Shown here one piece after another: positions 9,437-19,393 of a stretch of 34,797 nucleotides of DNA (positions are counted from its first letter, which is position 1; every line of letters starts with the position of its first letter). This DNA comes from Acidimicrobiaceae bacterium (lineage in GTDB: Bacteria > Actinomycetota > Acidimicrobiia > Acidimicrobiales > UBA8592), in NCBI GenBank assembly GCA_002715405.1, contig PAZD01000059.1, positions 1 through 34,797 of the forward strand. Reading direction: 5' to 3'. Under the pieces are notes generated by a model. That model worked only from the letters and a program-made list of their open reading frames with translations. It ran no database searches and had not been told where the DNA came from. A program made the translations under genes and the position numbers.

Positions 9437-11314
9437 ATGTGCGGATTTTATGGTAGATTCACCAATTCGGAAAATTTAGATATTGATACTAATATCAATC
9501 TTTGTAAATCTTTATCTTGTCGAGGTCCAGATTCTGATGGTTATACAGCAGGAGATTGGAAAACTCGAAATATCAATTTAATACAAAATAATTATTTAAA
9601 TCAAAATCAGGATAATTCCTACAATAATTTTTTCCTAAAACACTATAGGTTAGAAATACTAGACCTAGACCACAAAGCAAGTCAGCCAATGTTTCTTGAA
9701 TCAAAAAATAAAGTAATCGTATTTAATGGAGAAATATACAATTACCGTGAATTAAAGAATGACCTAAAGAAAAAAGGATGTAAATTTTTTACTGAGCATT
9801 CTGATACAGAAATAATTTTGAAAGGATATGAATACTGGGGAAAAGACTTCCTTCAACATCTAGATGGCCAATTCTCTTTAGTAATTTATGATCTGGAAAA
9901 CCAATCAGTTTTTCTTGCAAGAGACCCTATGGGTCAAAAGCCTCTATATTACGCACAGATAAATGGGGAGTTCATTTTATCATCAACCCTATTTCCAATA
10001 TTGAGAACCCTAAGAGGAAGAAAGCAAATTTCAAATAAGTCCTTAAACACATATATAAACTTGGGGGTTGTTCCATCACCAAATACAATGTACAAGGAAG
10101 TCAAACAATTAATGCCCGGGGAGTATATGGAGTTTGACCTATCTTCATGGAGTAATACATATAAAGATTTTTACTGGAAAAAGCAAGACTATATTACTAA
10201 TGACACAATATATGAACAAGAAGTGTTCGACCAAATATTTTCTGATGCTGTAAAAAAAAGGTTGATCTCAGATGTACCAGTTGCAGCTTTTTTGTCAGGA
10301 GGGTTAGATTCCACAGCTATAATTAAAGCGATTAGTCAAACTGGTGAGGATGTAAGCTCGTTTTCAGTTGTTTTTGAAGATAAGTTGTATGATGAATCTG
10401 AATGGATAGACCAGGTAGTTGATAAATATAACTTAAGTGATACCAAAGAAACATTTGTTTCAAGTGACCTGGATTCTCTCATCATAAAAGCATCAAATTC
10501 ATTTGAAGAGCCATTTTATGATCCGTCACAAATACCAACATATATTATCTCGGAATCTATTTCAAAAAAATATAAAGTAGCTTTATCTGGAGACGGAAGT
10601 GATGAACTAATGTATGGATATGAGAGAAATGAGCTAGCATACAGGCAGATACTTGGTGGAAAACTTGACTTCATCAAAAAACTAAATAATCATAAATGGT
10701 TTCACAAAGCAGGTGTGGGAAGAAAATTCATACAATTTGACAGAGAACTAAGAAATAGATACTTCTCTTATTTTGAGGATAAAAATCTTCTTAAATTGCT
10801 AGATAATGACAAAAGTTATCATGAATTAAATCCTTATTGGGATGTAGATGAAGACCCTTTAAAACAAATACAGCTTTTTGAATTAGGTCTATATACGTCA
10901 GAATTTATGAATTTAAAAATTGATAGAACTTCTATGAAAAATTCATTAGAAGTCAGATCACCATTTGAAGATCGAAAATTAATAGAATATATTTTATCGT
11001 GCAATTTTAACGAAAATATATTATATAATAAAAAATTTCCAGTTAAAAACTACTTGGCCTCTGACTTTTCTTCTAATTTTTTGAATAGAAAAAAGAAAGG
11101 ATTTTCTTTTCCTGTCTATGAATACATTTATTCTCAAAAATCAGAGTTGGTAGACCTACTATTTGATAACTCTTCTTATGTTGTTTCAAACCTAGGTTTT
11201 AATATTGAAAAAATATATAAAAGAAAAAATCTAGCTAACGCACATAGAATATGGAAACTACTTATGTTGGAACTATGGATGAATAGGGTTAAGGAATCTG
11301 AATTAGATACTTAG
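9437..11314 (+). CDS. asnB: asparagine synthase (glutamine-hydrolysing)
   Basis: MCGFYGRF (Cys2 Ntn nucleophile), FNGEIYNYREL, RDPMGQKPLYYA, AAFLSGGLDSTAI PP-loop, ALSGDGSDELMYGYER. Confidence 0.95.
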   Translation: MCGFYGRFTNSENLDIDTNINLCKSLSCRGPDSDGYTAGDWKTRNINLIQNNYLNQNQDNSYNNFFLKHYRLEILDLDHKASQPMFLESKNKVIVFNGEIYNYRELKNDLKKKGCKFFTEHSDTEIILKGYEYWGKDFLQHLDGQFSLVIYDLENQSVFLARDPMGQKPLYYAQINGEFILSSTLFPILRTLRGRKQISNKSLNTYINLGVVPSPNTMYKEVKQLMPGEYMEFDLSSWSNTYKDFYWKKQDYITNDTIYEQEVFDQIFSDAVKKRLISDVPVAAFLSGGLDSTAIIKAISQTGEDVSSFSVVFEDKLYDESEWIDQVVDKYNLSDTKETFVSSDLDSLIIKASNSFEEPFYDPSQIPTYIISESISKKYKVALSGDGSDELMYGYERNELAYRQILGGKLDFIKKLNNHKWFHKAGVGRKFIQFDRELRNRYFSYFEDKNLLKLLDNDKSYHELNPYWDVDEDPLKQIQLFELGLYTSEFMNLKIDRTSMKNSLEVRSPFEDRKLIEYILSCNFNENILYNKKFPVKNYLASDFSSNFLNRKKKGFSFPVYEYIYSQKSELVDLLFDNSSYVVSNLGFNIEKIYKRKNLANAHRIWKLLMLELWMNRVKESELDT

Positions 11315-11371
11315 CTATCGTTCTGTTTTTTTGTATTTTATTTTTTCTAAACAGGCCTAAACTGTGAATTA

Positions 11372-11839
11372 GTGAAAATAGATTATTTTATTTTAGATGT
11401 AGATGGCGTCTTAACGGATGGTTCTTTCTATTATTCAGATACTGGAAAGATAATTAAAAAGTTTGGCCCACATGATGCTGATGGTTTGAAGCTATTGAGT
11501 GAACATTTATCAATAGCTTTTGTATCTGCGGATGAAAGAGGGTTTGAGATAACTAAAAAAAGAATAAACGACATGGGTTTTGATGTAGATCTTGTTGCAG
11601 AAAAGAACAGATTGGATTATTTCAATAATAATTATGATTTCGCAACTCTAGCATTTATGGGTGATGGATATTACGACAAAGACATTATATTAAATGCAAA
11701 AATTGGGATTGCTCCTAATAACGCCTTAGAAGAAGTAAAAGAAGTTGCAGATCTTGTTACAAAAAGTTCCGGAGGACAAGGAGCTGTCTTTGAAGCTTGT
11801 GCATACTTGAATAATATTGTTAATGAATCAATCCAATAA
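11372..11839 (+). CDS. KdsC-like HAD-family phosphatase
   Basis: GTG start; YFILDVDGVLTDGSFYYSDTGKIIKKFGPHDADGLKLL; MGDGYYDKDIILNAKIGIAPNNA; SSGGQGAVFEA. Confidence 0.85.
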   Translation: MKIDYFILDVDGVLTDGSFYYSDTGKIIKKFGPHDADGLKLLSEHLSIAFVSADERGFEITKKRINDMGFDVDLVAEKNRLDYFNNNYDFATLAFMGDGYYDKDIILNAKIGIAPNNALEEVKEVADLVTKSSGGQGAVFEACAYLNNIVNESIQ

Positions 11840-13625
11840 TCGAAATACAATTTCAATGTCTGCTGTAGTCACAACTTTAGGGGTAGGATTTGGGACATTA
11901 CTGAATTTAATTCTTATATATAAAAAAACTCCTTTCTTGTATCTTTTTTTCTACGTACTTTTGTTCTATATCGGATATAAATTTTTATTTGGAGATATAG
12001 AAAAAACAAGCTGGGTTATGACCTCTGTTAATATATTCAGCTTAATCATTAGACCAGATCCTCTTTTTTCAAGTGCTCAAAATGTTTATTATCCCCAAAT
12101 ATTATCAAATTATAACTACGGGAATATTAAGAATTATTGGATTGCTAAAATCCCGGAACCTTACCCTGCTTTCTCTTCATTAAATAAATTCTTTATTAAT
12201 TATTTTGGTATTCAATCTATAAATATAATCCTATTCATCATTAGCACACTATTCATTTTTTCTATTTTTCTTCTTCTTAGTAATGAAAACAATTCGTCAA
12301 CAAACTATTCGTTTATTGCTGTAGTCACAATTACACTACTTTTAGCTATAGACAGCTCTCCTCCTAACTGGATTAATGATGCAAACATATTTAAAGTATC
12401 CATAGCCAACCTTCTTGGTGTTTCGAATATGTTATTGGACGGAATCTCTGCATACTCAGAATTCAACTCTCGTAGATCTCTAATTCCTGCATCTTTTGAT
12501 ATTTTAATTTTGCTTTCAATAGTACTGTTCACAAAAAAGCGATATAAAGAAGGAATCTTATTAGGTATTGTTATATCTTTATTTCATTATTACAGCTTTG
12601 TTAATCTTGCAATTTTAATTGCTTCTCTCGGTCTTACTAGATATTTGTTTAAAAGAAAAAATATGGTTTTGGTTTACTCCTTTATTGTGGTGCTTGCGCC
12701 TCTTATCCTTTATATATCTACTGGGATATTTGAAAATTTAGAAATTAGCAAGGATATAAATAATTCATTGGATATTTTATATAAGAGAGGAAGCTCTGAG
12801 TGGATACTTTTACCAGTATTATCTTTTGGAAGTTTTCTTAGACCATCAACGGTGGAGAATCCTTTCTATTTTGAGTTTGATATCTCTACTTTCTCCTTCG
12901 TAGAATCTACCCATGCATTAACGTTTGTGAGCCCCACCCTTGGAACATTTGAAAACCTATCTGTTTTGCCCTTGGAATTTCTATTAATATGTTTATTCGG
13001 ATTTATGTGCTCATATAAAATCAACAGCTATTTTATTGCTAATGTAATCTTCCTTGGAAGTGTAATTACAATAACAACTTGGTTTTTCCAAACTAGATAT
13101 TTACTTGGAGCTTTAGCTATTTTCCATCCTTGGAGATTTTCAGGAATATTAACTTTGCTATCAAGCCTTATGATTCTTTCCTACTTATTGTCAAAGATAG
13201 ATAGAAAAATTCTAGTTAGTTTGAAGTATCTTAGTTTGGGATTAATCTTTTTATCTCCACTAACCAACACCCTATATAATGATATAGATCCAGATCAAAG
13301 CTTTTTAGATTCTAAACTGAAACCCTATACAGTTCTCAACTCTGGTACTGTAATGATTCCTCATGATAAAGAGACTTGGATACTGAACTCTGGAGGAATA
13401 TCTGCCTACTCTACTAGGCTTTTCCCATACGACCTTGGGTATTCAGATGAGTGGTACTCTAAGTACTTATTGCAAATGGAAATAGAGAGCTCGCTAAGTT
13501 GTTCTGAATTAGAAAAGTCTATAGAGAAAGTGGAAGAAGAGATAGTACTTATAGTTACATATGGAGGACGAAAGGTAGCGAAGCTAGAAGGACAATGTTC
13601 AGTAGAGATTATTGTTTACAAATAG
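11817..13625 (+). CDS. large multi-TM protein, possible GT-C glycosyltransferase/polymerase
   Basis: 602 aa, more than 10 hydrophobic segments; overlaps the upstream HAD gene. Start is TTG 11817 or ATG 11823. Confidence 0.6.
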   Translation: MLMNQSNNRNTISMSAVVTTLGVGFGTLLNLILIYKKTPFLYLFFYVLLFYIGYKFLFGDIEKTSWVMTSVNIFSLIIRPDPLFSSAQNVYYPQILSNYNYGNIKNYWIAKIPEPYPAFSSLNKFFINYFGIQSINIILFIISTLFIFSIFLLLSNENNSSTNYSFIAVVTITLLLAIDSSPPNWINDANIFKVSIANLLGVSNMLLDGISAYSEFNSRRSLIPASFDILILLSIVLFTKKRYKEGILLGIVISLFHYYSFVNLAILIASLGLTRYLFKRKNMVLVYSFIVVLAPLILYISTGIFENLEISKDINNSLDILYKRGSSEWILLPVLSFGSFLRPSTVENPFYFEFDISTFSFVESTHALTFVSPTLGTFENLSVLPLEFLLICLFGFMCSYKINSYFIANVIFLGSVITITTWFFQTRYLLGALAIFHPWRFSGILTLLSSLMILSYLLSKIDRKILVSLKYLSLGLIFLSPLTNTLYNDIDPDQSFLDSKLKPYTVLNSGTVMIPHDKETWILNSGGISAYSTRLFPYDLGYSDEWYSKYLLQMEIESSLSCSELEKSIEKVEEEIVLIVTYGGRKVAKLEGQCSVEIIVYK

Positions 13626-13666
13626 ATATGGAAGAAAATTTAAGTAAATATAATTCTATTAACTAG

Positions 13667-15256
13667 TTAGTTGTTAAAACCAATCTCCCAATTTACCTCA
13701 TTGGTGTCGACTATCTTTTGTAGACCATAATGACCGAGTGAAAATAGAAGTTTGGAGTAGGGATGGTGGTGTAGAGGAGCGACATTAAGAAAAATTAAAG
13801 AACACAACATATCAACCTTGACCAAATCAAAACCATTATCTTCAACCCATTCTTTGAACTTTGTTTCTATTACTTGTAATTTTTTTTGCCTATAGATATT
13901 GATAATTTTTTTCTGTTCGCTTTCCGTAAGTGAATATTTTCCTTTTGATATAGAGGGGTGGGGAACAACCATTCCATGTAGAAGTTTTGCTAAATCATAA
14001 TATATATCTCCATAGTCTAAAATCCCTCCAAAATCTTGTCTCCAATCCAGAAATGTAAATTCATTTTTACTTTCACTATATATAATATTTTCAAAATGTA
14101 AGTCTCCATGAAAACGCACTGGAAAACCGTCAATTAATTTATGCCAATCAATAGAATCCAAAAGCTCGTATATTGGAGAGCACTTAAGGCCATTTATTTC
14201 AAACTCTTTTAAATCTTCAGGATATCTATATAGATAGTCATTTATCCTGTCATAGGTCTTATCTTGATAGAATTCTGAACAAACTCCTTCAAAAAACTTT
14301 GATTCTTTATCAGTAAGGTTTTTACCATCCCAAAACTTACCTAGTTCATTAAGTAAGCTTCTGAATATTTCTTTATTAACTATTCTTGAAAGGACTTCCC
14401 CCTCTTTGTATTTATATAAATACATATTGTCTGCAGAATTTACAACCTTTGGAACGTATGGCGAAAGCAATGAAGATCTCTTTATTCTATTATTTATAAA
14501 TTCTTTATCATTAGAGAATTTGATTACATTCCCATTCACAAACCATATTTTCTCATCTTCTTTGGGGAGTACACTTACTCCTTTATCATTTAACTTCTGT
14601 CTAGCTCTAGAAAGCTGTGAGGGGTTTCCTGTGTCAAACCAATTAAACTTTTTAGCTTGAAAAACCATATTGTCTAGATCTATTCCTGCAACTTCTCCTC
14701 TAGACTTTTCTTTACTTGAAGCTTTATCAAAATTGTCCCAAAATTGTTTGAATTCCTTTATCCCTGCTAACCCTATGTATGCCTTGTTGCTTTTTGAAGA
14801 AAGCTTTTCATGTATCTCTGAAATATTTTCATCTTCTATAGACAATGTTCTATAGCTACTTGCATCTTTTACCCTATCCCACCCAAGCCAGTTGTTATCT
14901 AGATTAAAATCTGATTCACCAATTATCGTATCGCAAGAACAAAATATAAATGGTTCATATAAATAACCTCTGCTCAAATTAAGAGTGGTCCCTAAGCTGG
15001 AGCCTGGCCCTTCATATGGAGAGATTTCTACAGTCTGAATATCTAAATCTGGATGAGCAAAGGCCAAGTATGTTTCTACTCCCTTCCCCTTATGTCCAAT
15101 AGGAATTACAAACTTTGCCTTTTTATCAAACTTTTCGATTATATGAGATATTATTGGTTTATTATTTATTTCAACTAAAGCTTTGTTTAAGTTTTTTGTA
15201 GCTGTACCCAACCTGGTCCCTGTTCCAGCAGTTGGTATGCATACTGTGTAAGACAT
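13667..15256 (-). CDS. bifunctional sugar/small-molecule nucleotidyltransferase fused to aminoglycoside-phosphotransferase/choline-kinase-like domain
   Basis: N-term CIPTAGTGTRLGTATKNLNKALVEINNKPIISHII (NTP_transferase); C-term RFHGDLHFENIIYSESKNEFTFLDWRQDFGGILDYGDIYYDLAKLL (APH HGDxHxxN...D). Confidence 0.85.
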   Translation of the reverse strand: MSYTVCIPTAGTGTRLGTATKNLNKALVEINNKPIISHIIEKFDKKAKFVIPIGHKGKGVETYLAFAHPDLDIQTVEISPYEGPGSSLGTTLNLSRGYLYEPFIFCSCDTIIGESDFNLDNNWLGWDRVKDASSYRTLSIEDENISEIHEKLSSKSNKAYIGLAGIKEFKQFWDNFDKASSKEKSRGEVAGIDLDNMVFQAKKFNWFDTGNPSQLSRARQKLNDKGVSVLPKEDEKIWFVNGNVIKFSNDKEFINNRIKRSSLLSPYVPKVVNSADNMYLYKYKEGEVLSRIVNKEIFRSLLNELGKFWDGKNLTDKESKFFEGVCSEFYQDKTYDRINDYLYRYPEDLKEFEINGLKCSPIYELLDSIDWHKLIDGFPVRFHGDLHFENIIYSESKNEFTFLDWRQDFGGILDYGDIYYDLAKLLHGMVVPHPSISKGKYSLTESEQKKIINIYRQKKLQVIETKFKEWVEDNGFDLVKVDMLCSLIFLNVAPLHHHPYSKLLFSLGHYGLQKIVDTNEVNWEIGFNN

Positions 15257-15319
15257 AGGTATATGATATGATAAAACAGGATAAAGATGTATTAATATTT
15301 CTATTTTTTAGGAGAAAGC

Positions 15320-15652
15320 GTGAACAAAAAAACCGATAAGCCTTGGGGGTACGAAGATCTTGTTGAACTAAATGATGTATATGCAGTAAAATTCCTGTTT
15401 ATGAAAAAAGGTCAGCAGTGCAGCCTTCAGCATCATGAGGAGAAAAAAGAAACAATTATTATTCTTGATGGAGAATTAGATATTTTTTTTAACGATGAAT
15501 GGAAAACCTATAATAAATATGATGTTTTGACAATCCCAGCAAAGAAAATACATAGGATGAAAGCATCTAGCACAGATTGTCTATATATGGAATGCTCAAC
15601 GCCTGAACTAGAGGACGTCGTCAGACATGAGGATGACTATAAGAGATCTTGA
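15320..15652 (+). CDS. cupin-fold protein, mannose-6-phosphate isomerase type II-like
   Basis: KPWGYEDLVE...QCSLQHHEEKKETIIILDGELDIFF cupin motif; GTG start with AGGAGA at 15310-15315. Confidence 0.8.
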   Translation: MNKKTDKPWGYEDLVELNDVYAVKFLFMKKGQQCSLQHHEEKKETIIILDGELDIFFNDEWKTYNKYDVLTIPAKKIHRMKASSTDCLYMECSTPELEDVVRHEDDYKRS

Positions 15653-15653
15653 A

Positions 15654-17066
15654 CTACTTAAAAAGTAATTTAATATTGCCCAAACCTTTTCTTGTAACAA
15701 AATTTGTAAATAACTTTACTTGATTCTGCTCTAAAGTAGACCTAAAAGAAGAAAAAAAGTTTTCAACATCAACCGGATCAATTACCAACGATGGTCCAAT
15801 TGCTAAATGCATCTTTTGATTATCAGTAAAATAGGTTAAATAGTTATGTTCTTTGTATAAATAGTCAATTATTGCAACTATATAAACCTTTTCTATTTTC
15901 TCTTTTGTAGAAGTGTTTATAATCTTTCCTAACTTCCCATATAAATCTTTCAAATCAAAGCAAACCCCAAAAAGAGAGCCCGTTCCAGAGTAGCCACTAA
16001 TTATTGGGAAGTCGTTTTTTATTCTATCTAAGTTAAGATTGAAAGCTTTTTCTATATTCTTAGATTTTTCTTGAAAATTTTCTTCTATTGCAACCTCTAT
16101 AGCGACAAGTGCTGAATATGTTTCTTCTCCAAAAGCATTATATGTAGTTGAATGCATTAAAGCATCGTCTAAATTCCCATAAGCATTGTTGAAAAGTTTT
16201 TTTGTAGCTGTAAATCCACTAATTGACGACTTGCCTCCCCCGAAGGACTTGGAGTAAACAACTATATCGGGGACAACCTCGGTCTTCATAAAACTAAATA
16301 GTGGTCCTGTTTTGTAAAACCCTGTATAAATCTCGTCAAAAACAAGAGGAATATCAAACCTGTTTGATAAATCTCTTGCTTTCTTGAGAAAAGAATTAGA
16401 TGATTCAGAGAATGAGGATGCGGAGAAAGGCTCTATAAGTAATGCGAAGAGATTCGACTCTCCCCTAGAGTTAAGAGATTCGTTTACAGCTCTTTCCAAA
16501 TCTTTTTCGTCATTAAATTGGTAAGTAAAATTTTTCATAATTTTCGGGAATAAATATGTATTTTCTGACGCATGTGAAACACTCAGAGCTCCTAGTGTTT
16601 TTCCATGAAATGACCTATTAGAACTCAAAACGGTATCCCTACTTCCAGAGAAAGATTTATGACACATCTTTAATGCTCCCTCAATTCCTTCTGAACCTGA
16701 GTTGCAAAAATAGCTTATATCTAAATCACCAGGAAATAATTCTGCAATATTCTTACTAAGTGCAGCCACATAAGGAGATAGGTACACCTTTGTAACTTCC
16801 ATCCTTTTTTCTTCCTGAAAATTAATCCTTGCTTCTATAATTTTTGGATGATTATGGCCGTGGTTCAGGACACCTAGTCCTCCTGTAAAGTCTGTAATTT
16901 CTTTTCCGCTGGATAATTGAATCTTTACTCCTTCCGCCGAAATAACGTTTTCGTTTAACATGGAAAGGCCTGCATAAAGTTTTGCCTGTTGTGGATTAAT
17001 ATAATTTTTATAAAGTTTTAAAACTTCTTCACTATTCAATTTTGTAATATCAGAACTATTGATCAT
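15654..17066 (-). CDS. class III PLP-dependent aminotransferase (diaminobutyrate/ornithine-type, EctB-like)
   Basis: TGGLGVLNHGHNHPKI, YFCNSGSEGIEGALKM, SFHGKTLGALSVSH, PLVFDEIYTGFYKTG, DIVVYSKSFGGG (PLP lysine region). Confidence 0.85.
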   Translation of the reverse strand: MINSSDITKLNSEEVLKLYKNYINPQQAKLYAGLSMLNENVISAEGVKIQLSSGKEITDFTGGLGVLNHGHNHPKIIEARINFQEEKRMEVTKVYLSPYVAALSKNIAELFPGDLDISYFCNSGSEGIEGALKMCHKSFSGSRDTVLSSNRSFHGKTLGALSVSHASENTYLFPKIMKNFTYQFNDEKDLERAVNESLNSRGESNLFALLIEPFSASSFSESSNSFLKKARDLSNRFDIPLVFDEIYTGFYKTGPLFSFMKTEVVPDIVVYSKSFGGGKSSISGFTATKKLFNNAYGNLDDALMHSTTYNAFGEETYSALVAIEVAIEENFQEKSKNIEKAFNLNLDRIKNDFPIISGYSGTGSLFGVCFDLKDLYGKLGKIINTSTKEKIEKVYIVAIIDYLYKEHNYLTYFTDNQKMHLAIGPSLVIDPVDVENFFSSFRSTLEQNQVKLFTNFVTRKGLGNIKLLFK

Positions 17067-18267
17067 CAGTTATTAATTTTATATTTAAATAGAAAATAAT
17101 TAAGAGTGAAAAAGAACAAGTAAGCAAGAAGGCAAAAGTTATATTTAATTGAGTAAAATACACAATAGCGCCTAGAAGTAAAAAGCTTGATAGCAGTGTG
17201 TATCCTAGTAGTTCTGTCTTCCTTATGGCAATTAGATAAAAGGAGCTTGTCTTAATTAAAAGAATGAGGACAGAAATCATTGCAATTAAAATAGTCTCTT
17301 GTTCGTCAAGATTAAATGAATTATAGAAAAAATAGGTTATAACTCTAACACCAAATATATATGTGAAGACGACATAAGCAATACTTACTATTGCAGCCAT
17401 ATAGAATCCTCTATAAATATCTGAAAGCTTAATATTTTCGCCTTTAGAATATTGCTTAGCCAACTTAGGTAAGAAGTAGAATTGAATTGGGGCAAGTGTA
17501 AATTGAAGAACTTGAGAATAAGCTTGTCCAAAAAAAAGATTTGAAGCTGTATATATTGTTTCATTATCTTTAAGGTAATTAACTAAAGGTAACCCATAAA
17601 GATAGGACAAAGAAATAAAATTTAATATAGACAAATCTATATAAGCCTTAGTCTTCGAGGATATTGTTTTTTTATACGATGGGTTAAGATTTGATAGCCT
17701 TAAATACAGAAGTAAAGCAACTAGTGGAGCTAGGGAGTAGGCAAACACAATAGCAAAGAAAGATTGCAAAAGGGAGCCAAAGGAAAAAACCAGAAATATC
17801 TTTAGGCCAGCGTCAAGAACCTTCAGTCCTGCATAACTATAGGGCTTTTTTATATGACTAAGGTAGCCAAAGAAATCAAATTGTATTGCATAAGAAAAGG
17901 CAGAAATAAAAATGAGAAAAGAGAATAAAATTGAAATTTTCAACTGGATTAATATAAAAAGAAGTATTGGAGAGATACACAATAGTGATATTAAAGCATA
18001 TCTGATTGTTTTATTTAGACTAAATTCATCAGTTCTCTGACTCTGCCTAATCTGCTCTAGACCAGCAAAGAGGCCAAAAGAAAGTATAGATATAATACTA
18101 TAAACAATCGTTAGCTGTGAATATTCAGAGGCTATCAAGAAATTCTCAGCAACCCTCAAGGAAATCAAAATAAAGATGCCCTCGAGAACCAAGCCAACCA
18201 TTACTGGAGGTATTGATTTGTTTAAATCAAAAGTTCTGATTAATCGTTTTATATTCATATTCATCAA
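17056..18267 (-). CDS. second oligosaccharide flippase / polysaccharide biosynthesis protein
   Basis: 403 aa with about 10-12 TM segments; pattern SEYSQLTIVYSIISILSFGLFAGLEQI as in Wzx-like proteins. Confidence 0.7.
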   Translation of the reverse strand: MMNMNIKRLIRTFDLNKSIPPVMVGLVLEGIFILISLRVAENFLIASEYSQLTIVYSIISILSFGLFAGLEQIRQSQRTDEFSLNKTIRYALISLLCISPILLFILIQLKISILFSFLIFISAFSYAIQFDFFGYLSHIKKPYSYAGLKVLDAGLKIFLVFSFGSLLQSFFAIVFAYSLAPLVALLLYLRLSNLNPSYKKTISSKTKAYIDLSILNFISLSYLYGLPLVNYLKDNETIYTASNLFFGQAYSQVLQFTLAPIQFYFLPKLAKQYSKGENIKLSDIYRGFYMAAIVSIAYVVFTYIFGVRVITYFFYNSFNLDEQETILIAMISVLILLIKTSSFYLIAIRKTELLGYTLLSSFLLLGAIVYFTQLNITFAFLLTCSFSLLIIFYLNIKLITDDQ

Positions 18268-19012
18268 AAATAGAGAAATTGTTCTTTAGTAATTTTTTTC
18301 TATTTAAATACTGAAGGACAATAGATACCATTTCAAATAAGTGTTTGGTTAAATTTAACGACGATTTTTGATTAGTGACCTTAAGTGGTGAGCTAAAGTA
18401 TTTATAGGTCAACCCTTTATTCAGTTGGTGAATTAATAAATAATAATTAAAAGTAAGACCATCCGAACATAAGTAAATATAGTCAAGGTCTGACTTATTT
18501 ACTTTATAGAAGTTCGTACTTGCCCCAAGATCAAGAATTTTTTTATTTAATATAGTAGAGAAAATAAAATTAAAAACAACATTCCCCATATATTGAAGTC
18601 CAGAATAATTTTCATTCTTTGATTCCTTCATAAACCTAGAACCCAAAAGTAGGTCGTACTTACCCCAATCTTCTTTAGCTGATACAAAATTATTTATGTC
18701 TGCCTTTCCCGAACCATGGTGTAGCAACATATAGTCATATGAATTCTCGATAGCATATTGAAAAGCTATCTTAGTAGAGCCCCCTAGTCCGTAATTTTTT
18801 ACATTCTGAATTAATTTTGTATTCATAGAAAAGCTACCAATAAACTCTGAAAGGATTTCTACGCTATTATCAGAACTTCTATTGTCTATAATCAAAATAT
18901 CTGAGTTCGGTGGTAGTTCAATACTTGTAAATTCTCCTATTACTTCCTTTGTATAAGAGCCGCAATTAAACATAGGTATAGCAATTAAAGTTTTGCTATT
19001 CTTTTCTAACAC
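18227..19012 (-). CDS. glycosyltransferase family 2
   Basis: LIAIPMFNCGSYTKEVIGEF...ILIIDNRSSDNSVEIL...GLGGSTKIAFQYAIENSYDYMLLHHGSGKAD. Confidence 0.85.
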   Translation of the reverse strand: MLEKNSKTLIAIPMFNCGSYTKEVIGEFTSIELPPNSDILIIDNRSSDNSVEILSEFIGSFSMNTKLIQNVKNYGLGGSTKIAFQYAIENSYDYMLLHHGSGKADINNFVSAKEDWGKYDLLLGSRFMKESKNENYSGLQYMGNVVFNFIFSTILNKKILDLGASTNFYKVNKSDLDYIYLCSDGLTFNYYLLIHQLNKGLTYKYFSSPLKVTNQKSSLNLTKHLFEMVSIVLQYLNRKKLLKNNFSIFDEYEYKTINQNF

Positions 19013-19046
19013 CCTGTTATCATACTTTGAGTAAGAGGAATAGTAT

Positions 19047-19373
19047 ATGATAAATAAATTTAAAGAAATAATTGATACGTATTACAAATCATTTAATAAT
19101 AAAAACCCAGACCTATTAGAAAATATTTTTTCTGAAGATATAACTCTTCGAGATTGGGAGATAGAGGCTTCGGGTATCGTTGATGTAACGAGAATAAGTG
19201 AAGAGATTATGAACACAGAAGGGTTTAGTTTTGAAATCATTAATGAGTTATACGATGATAATTTTGCTGTTGTTGAGATGGAAATAAATGTATCTGAAGA
19301 AAAGATAAAAGTTATAGACTTGTTCGAGATTGAAAATTCAAAAATAAAATCCATAAAAGCATTTAAAGGCTAG
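19047..19373 (+). CDS. NTF2/SnoaL-like small alpha+beta barrel protein
   Basis: IIDTYYKSFNNKNPDLLENIFSEDITLRDWE...FAVVEMEINV...IDLFEIENSKIKSIKAFKG, a typical SnoaL-like pattern. Confidence 0.75.
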   Translation: MINKFKEIIDTYYKSFNNKNPDLLENIFSEDITLRDWEIEASGIVDVTRISEEIMNTEGFSFEIINELYDDNFAVVEMEINVSEEKIKVIDLFEIENSKIKSIKAFKG

Positions 19374-19393
19374 CTCTATCTTTTAATAATCAG

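Noticed and set aside
12305-12532. Minus-strand 75 aa ORF inside the 602-aa membrane protein
   Set aside because: Antisense to a well-supported coding frame; no start signals or motifs seen.
14406-14855. Two plus-strand ORFs antisense to the NTase-kinase fusion
   Set aside because: Lie inside a strongly motif-supported minus-strand gene.
19082-19354. Minus-strand 90 aa ORF antisense to the NTF2-like gene
   Set aside because: The plus frame has a clear SnoaL-like pattern; the antisense is Ser/Ile-rich low complexity.
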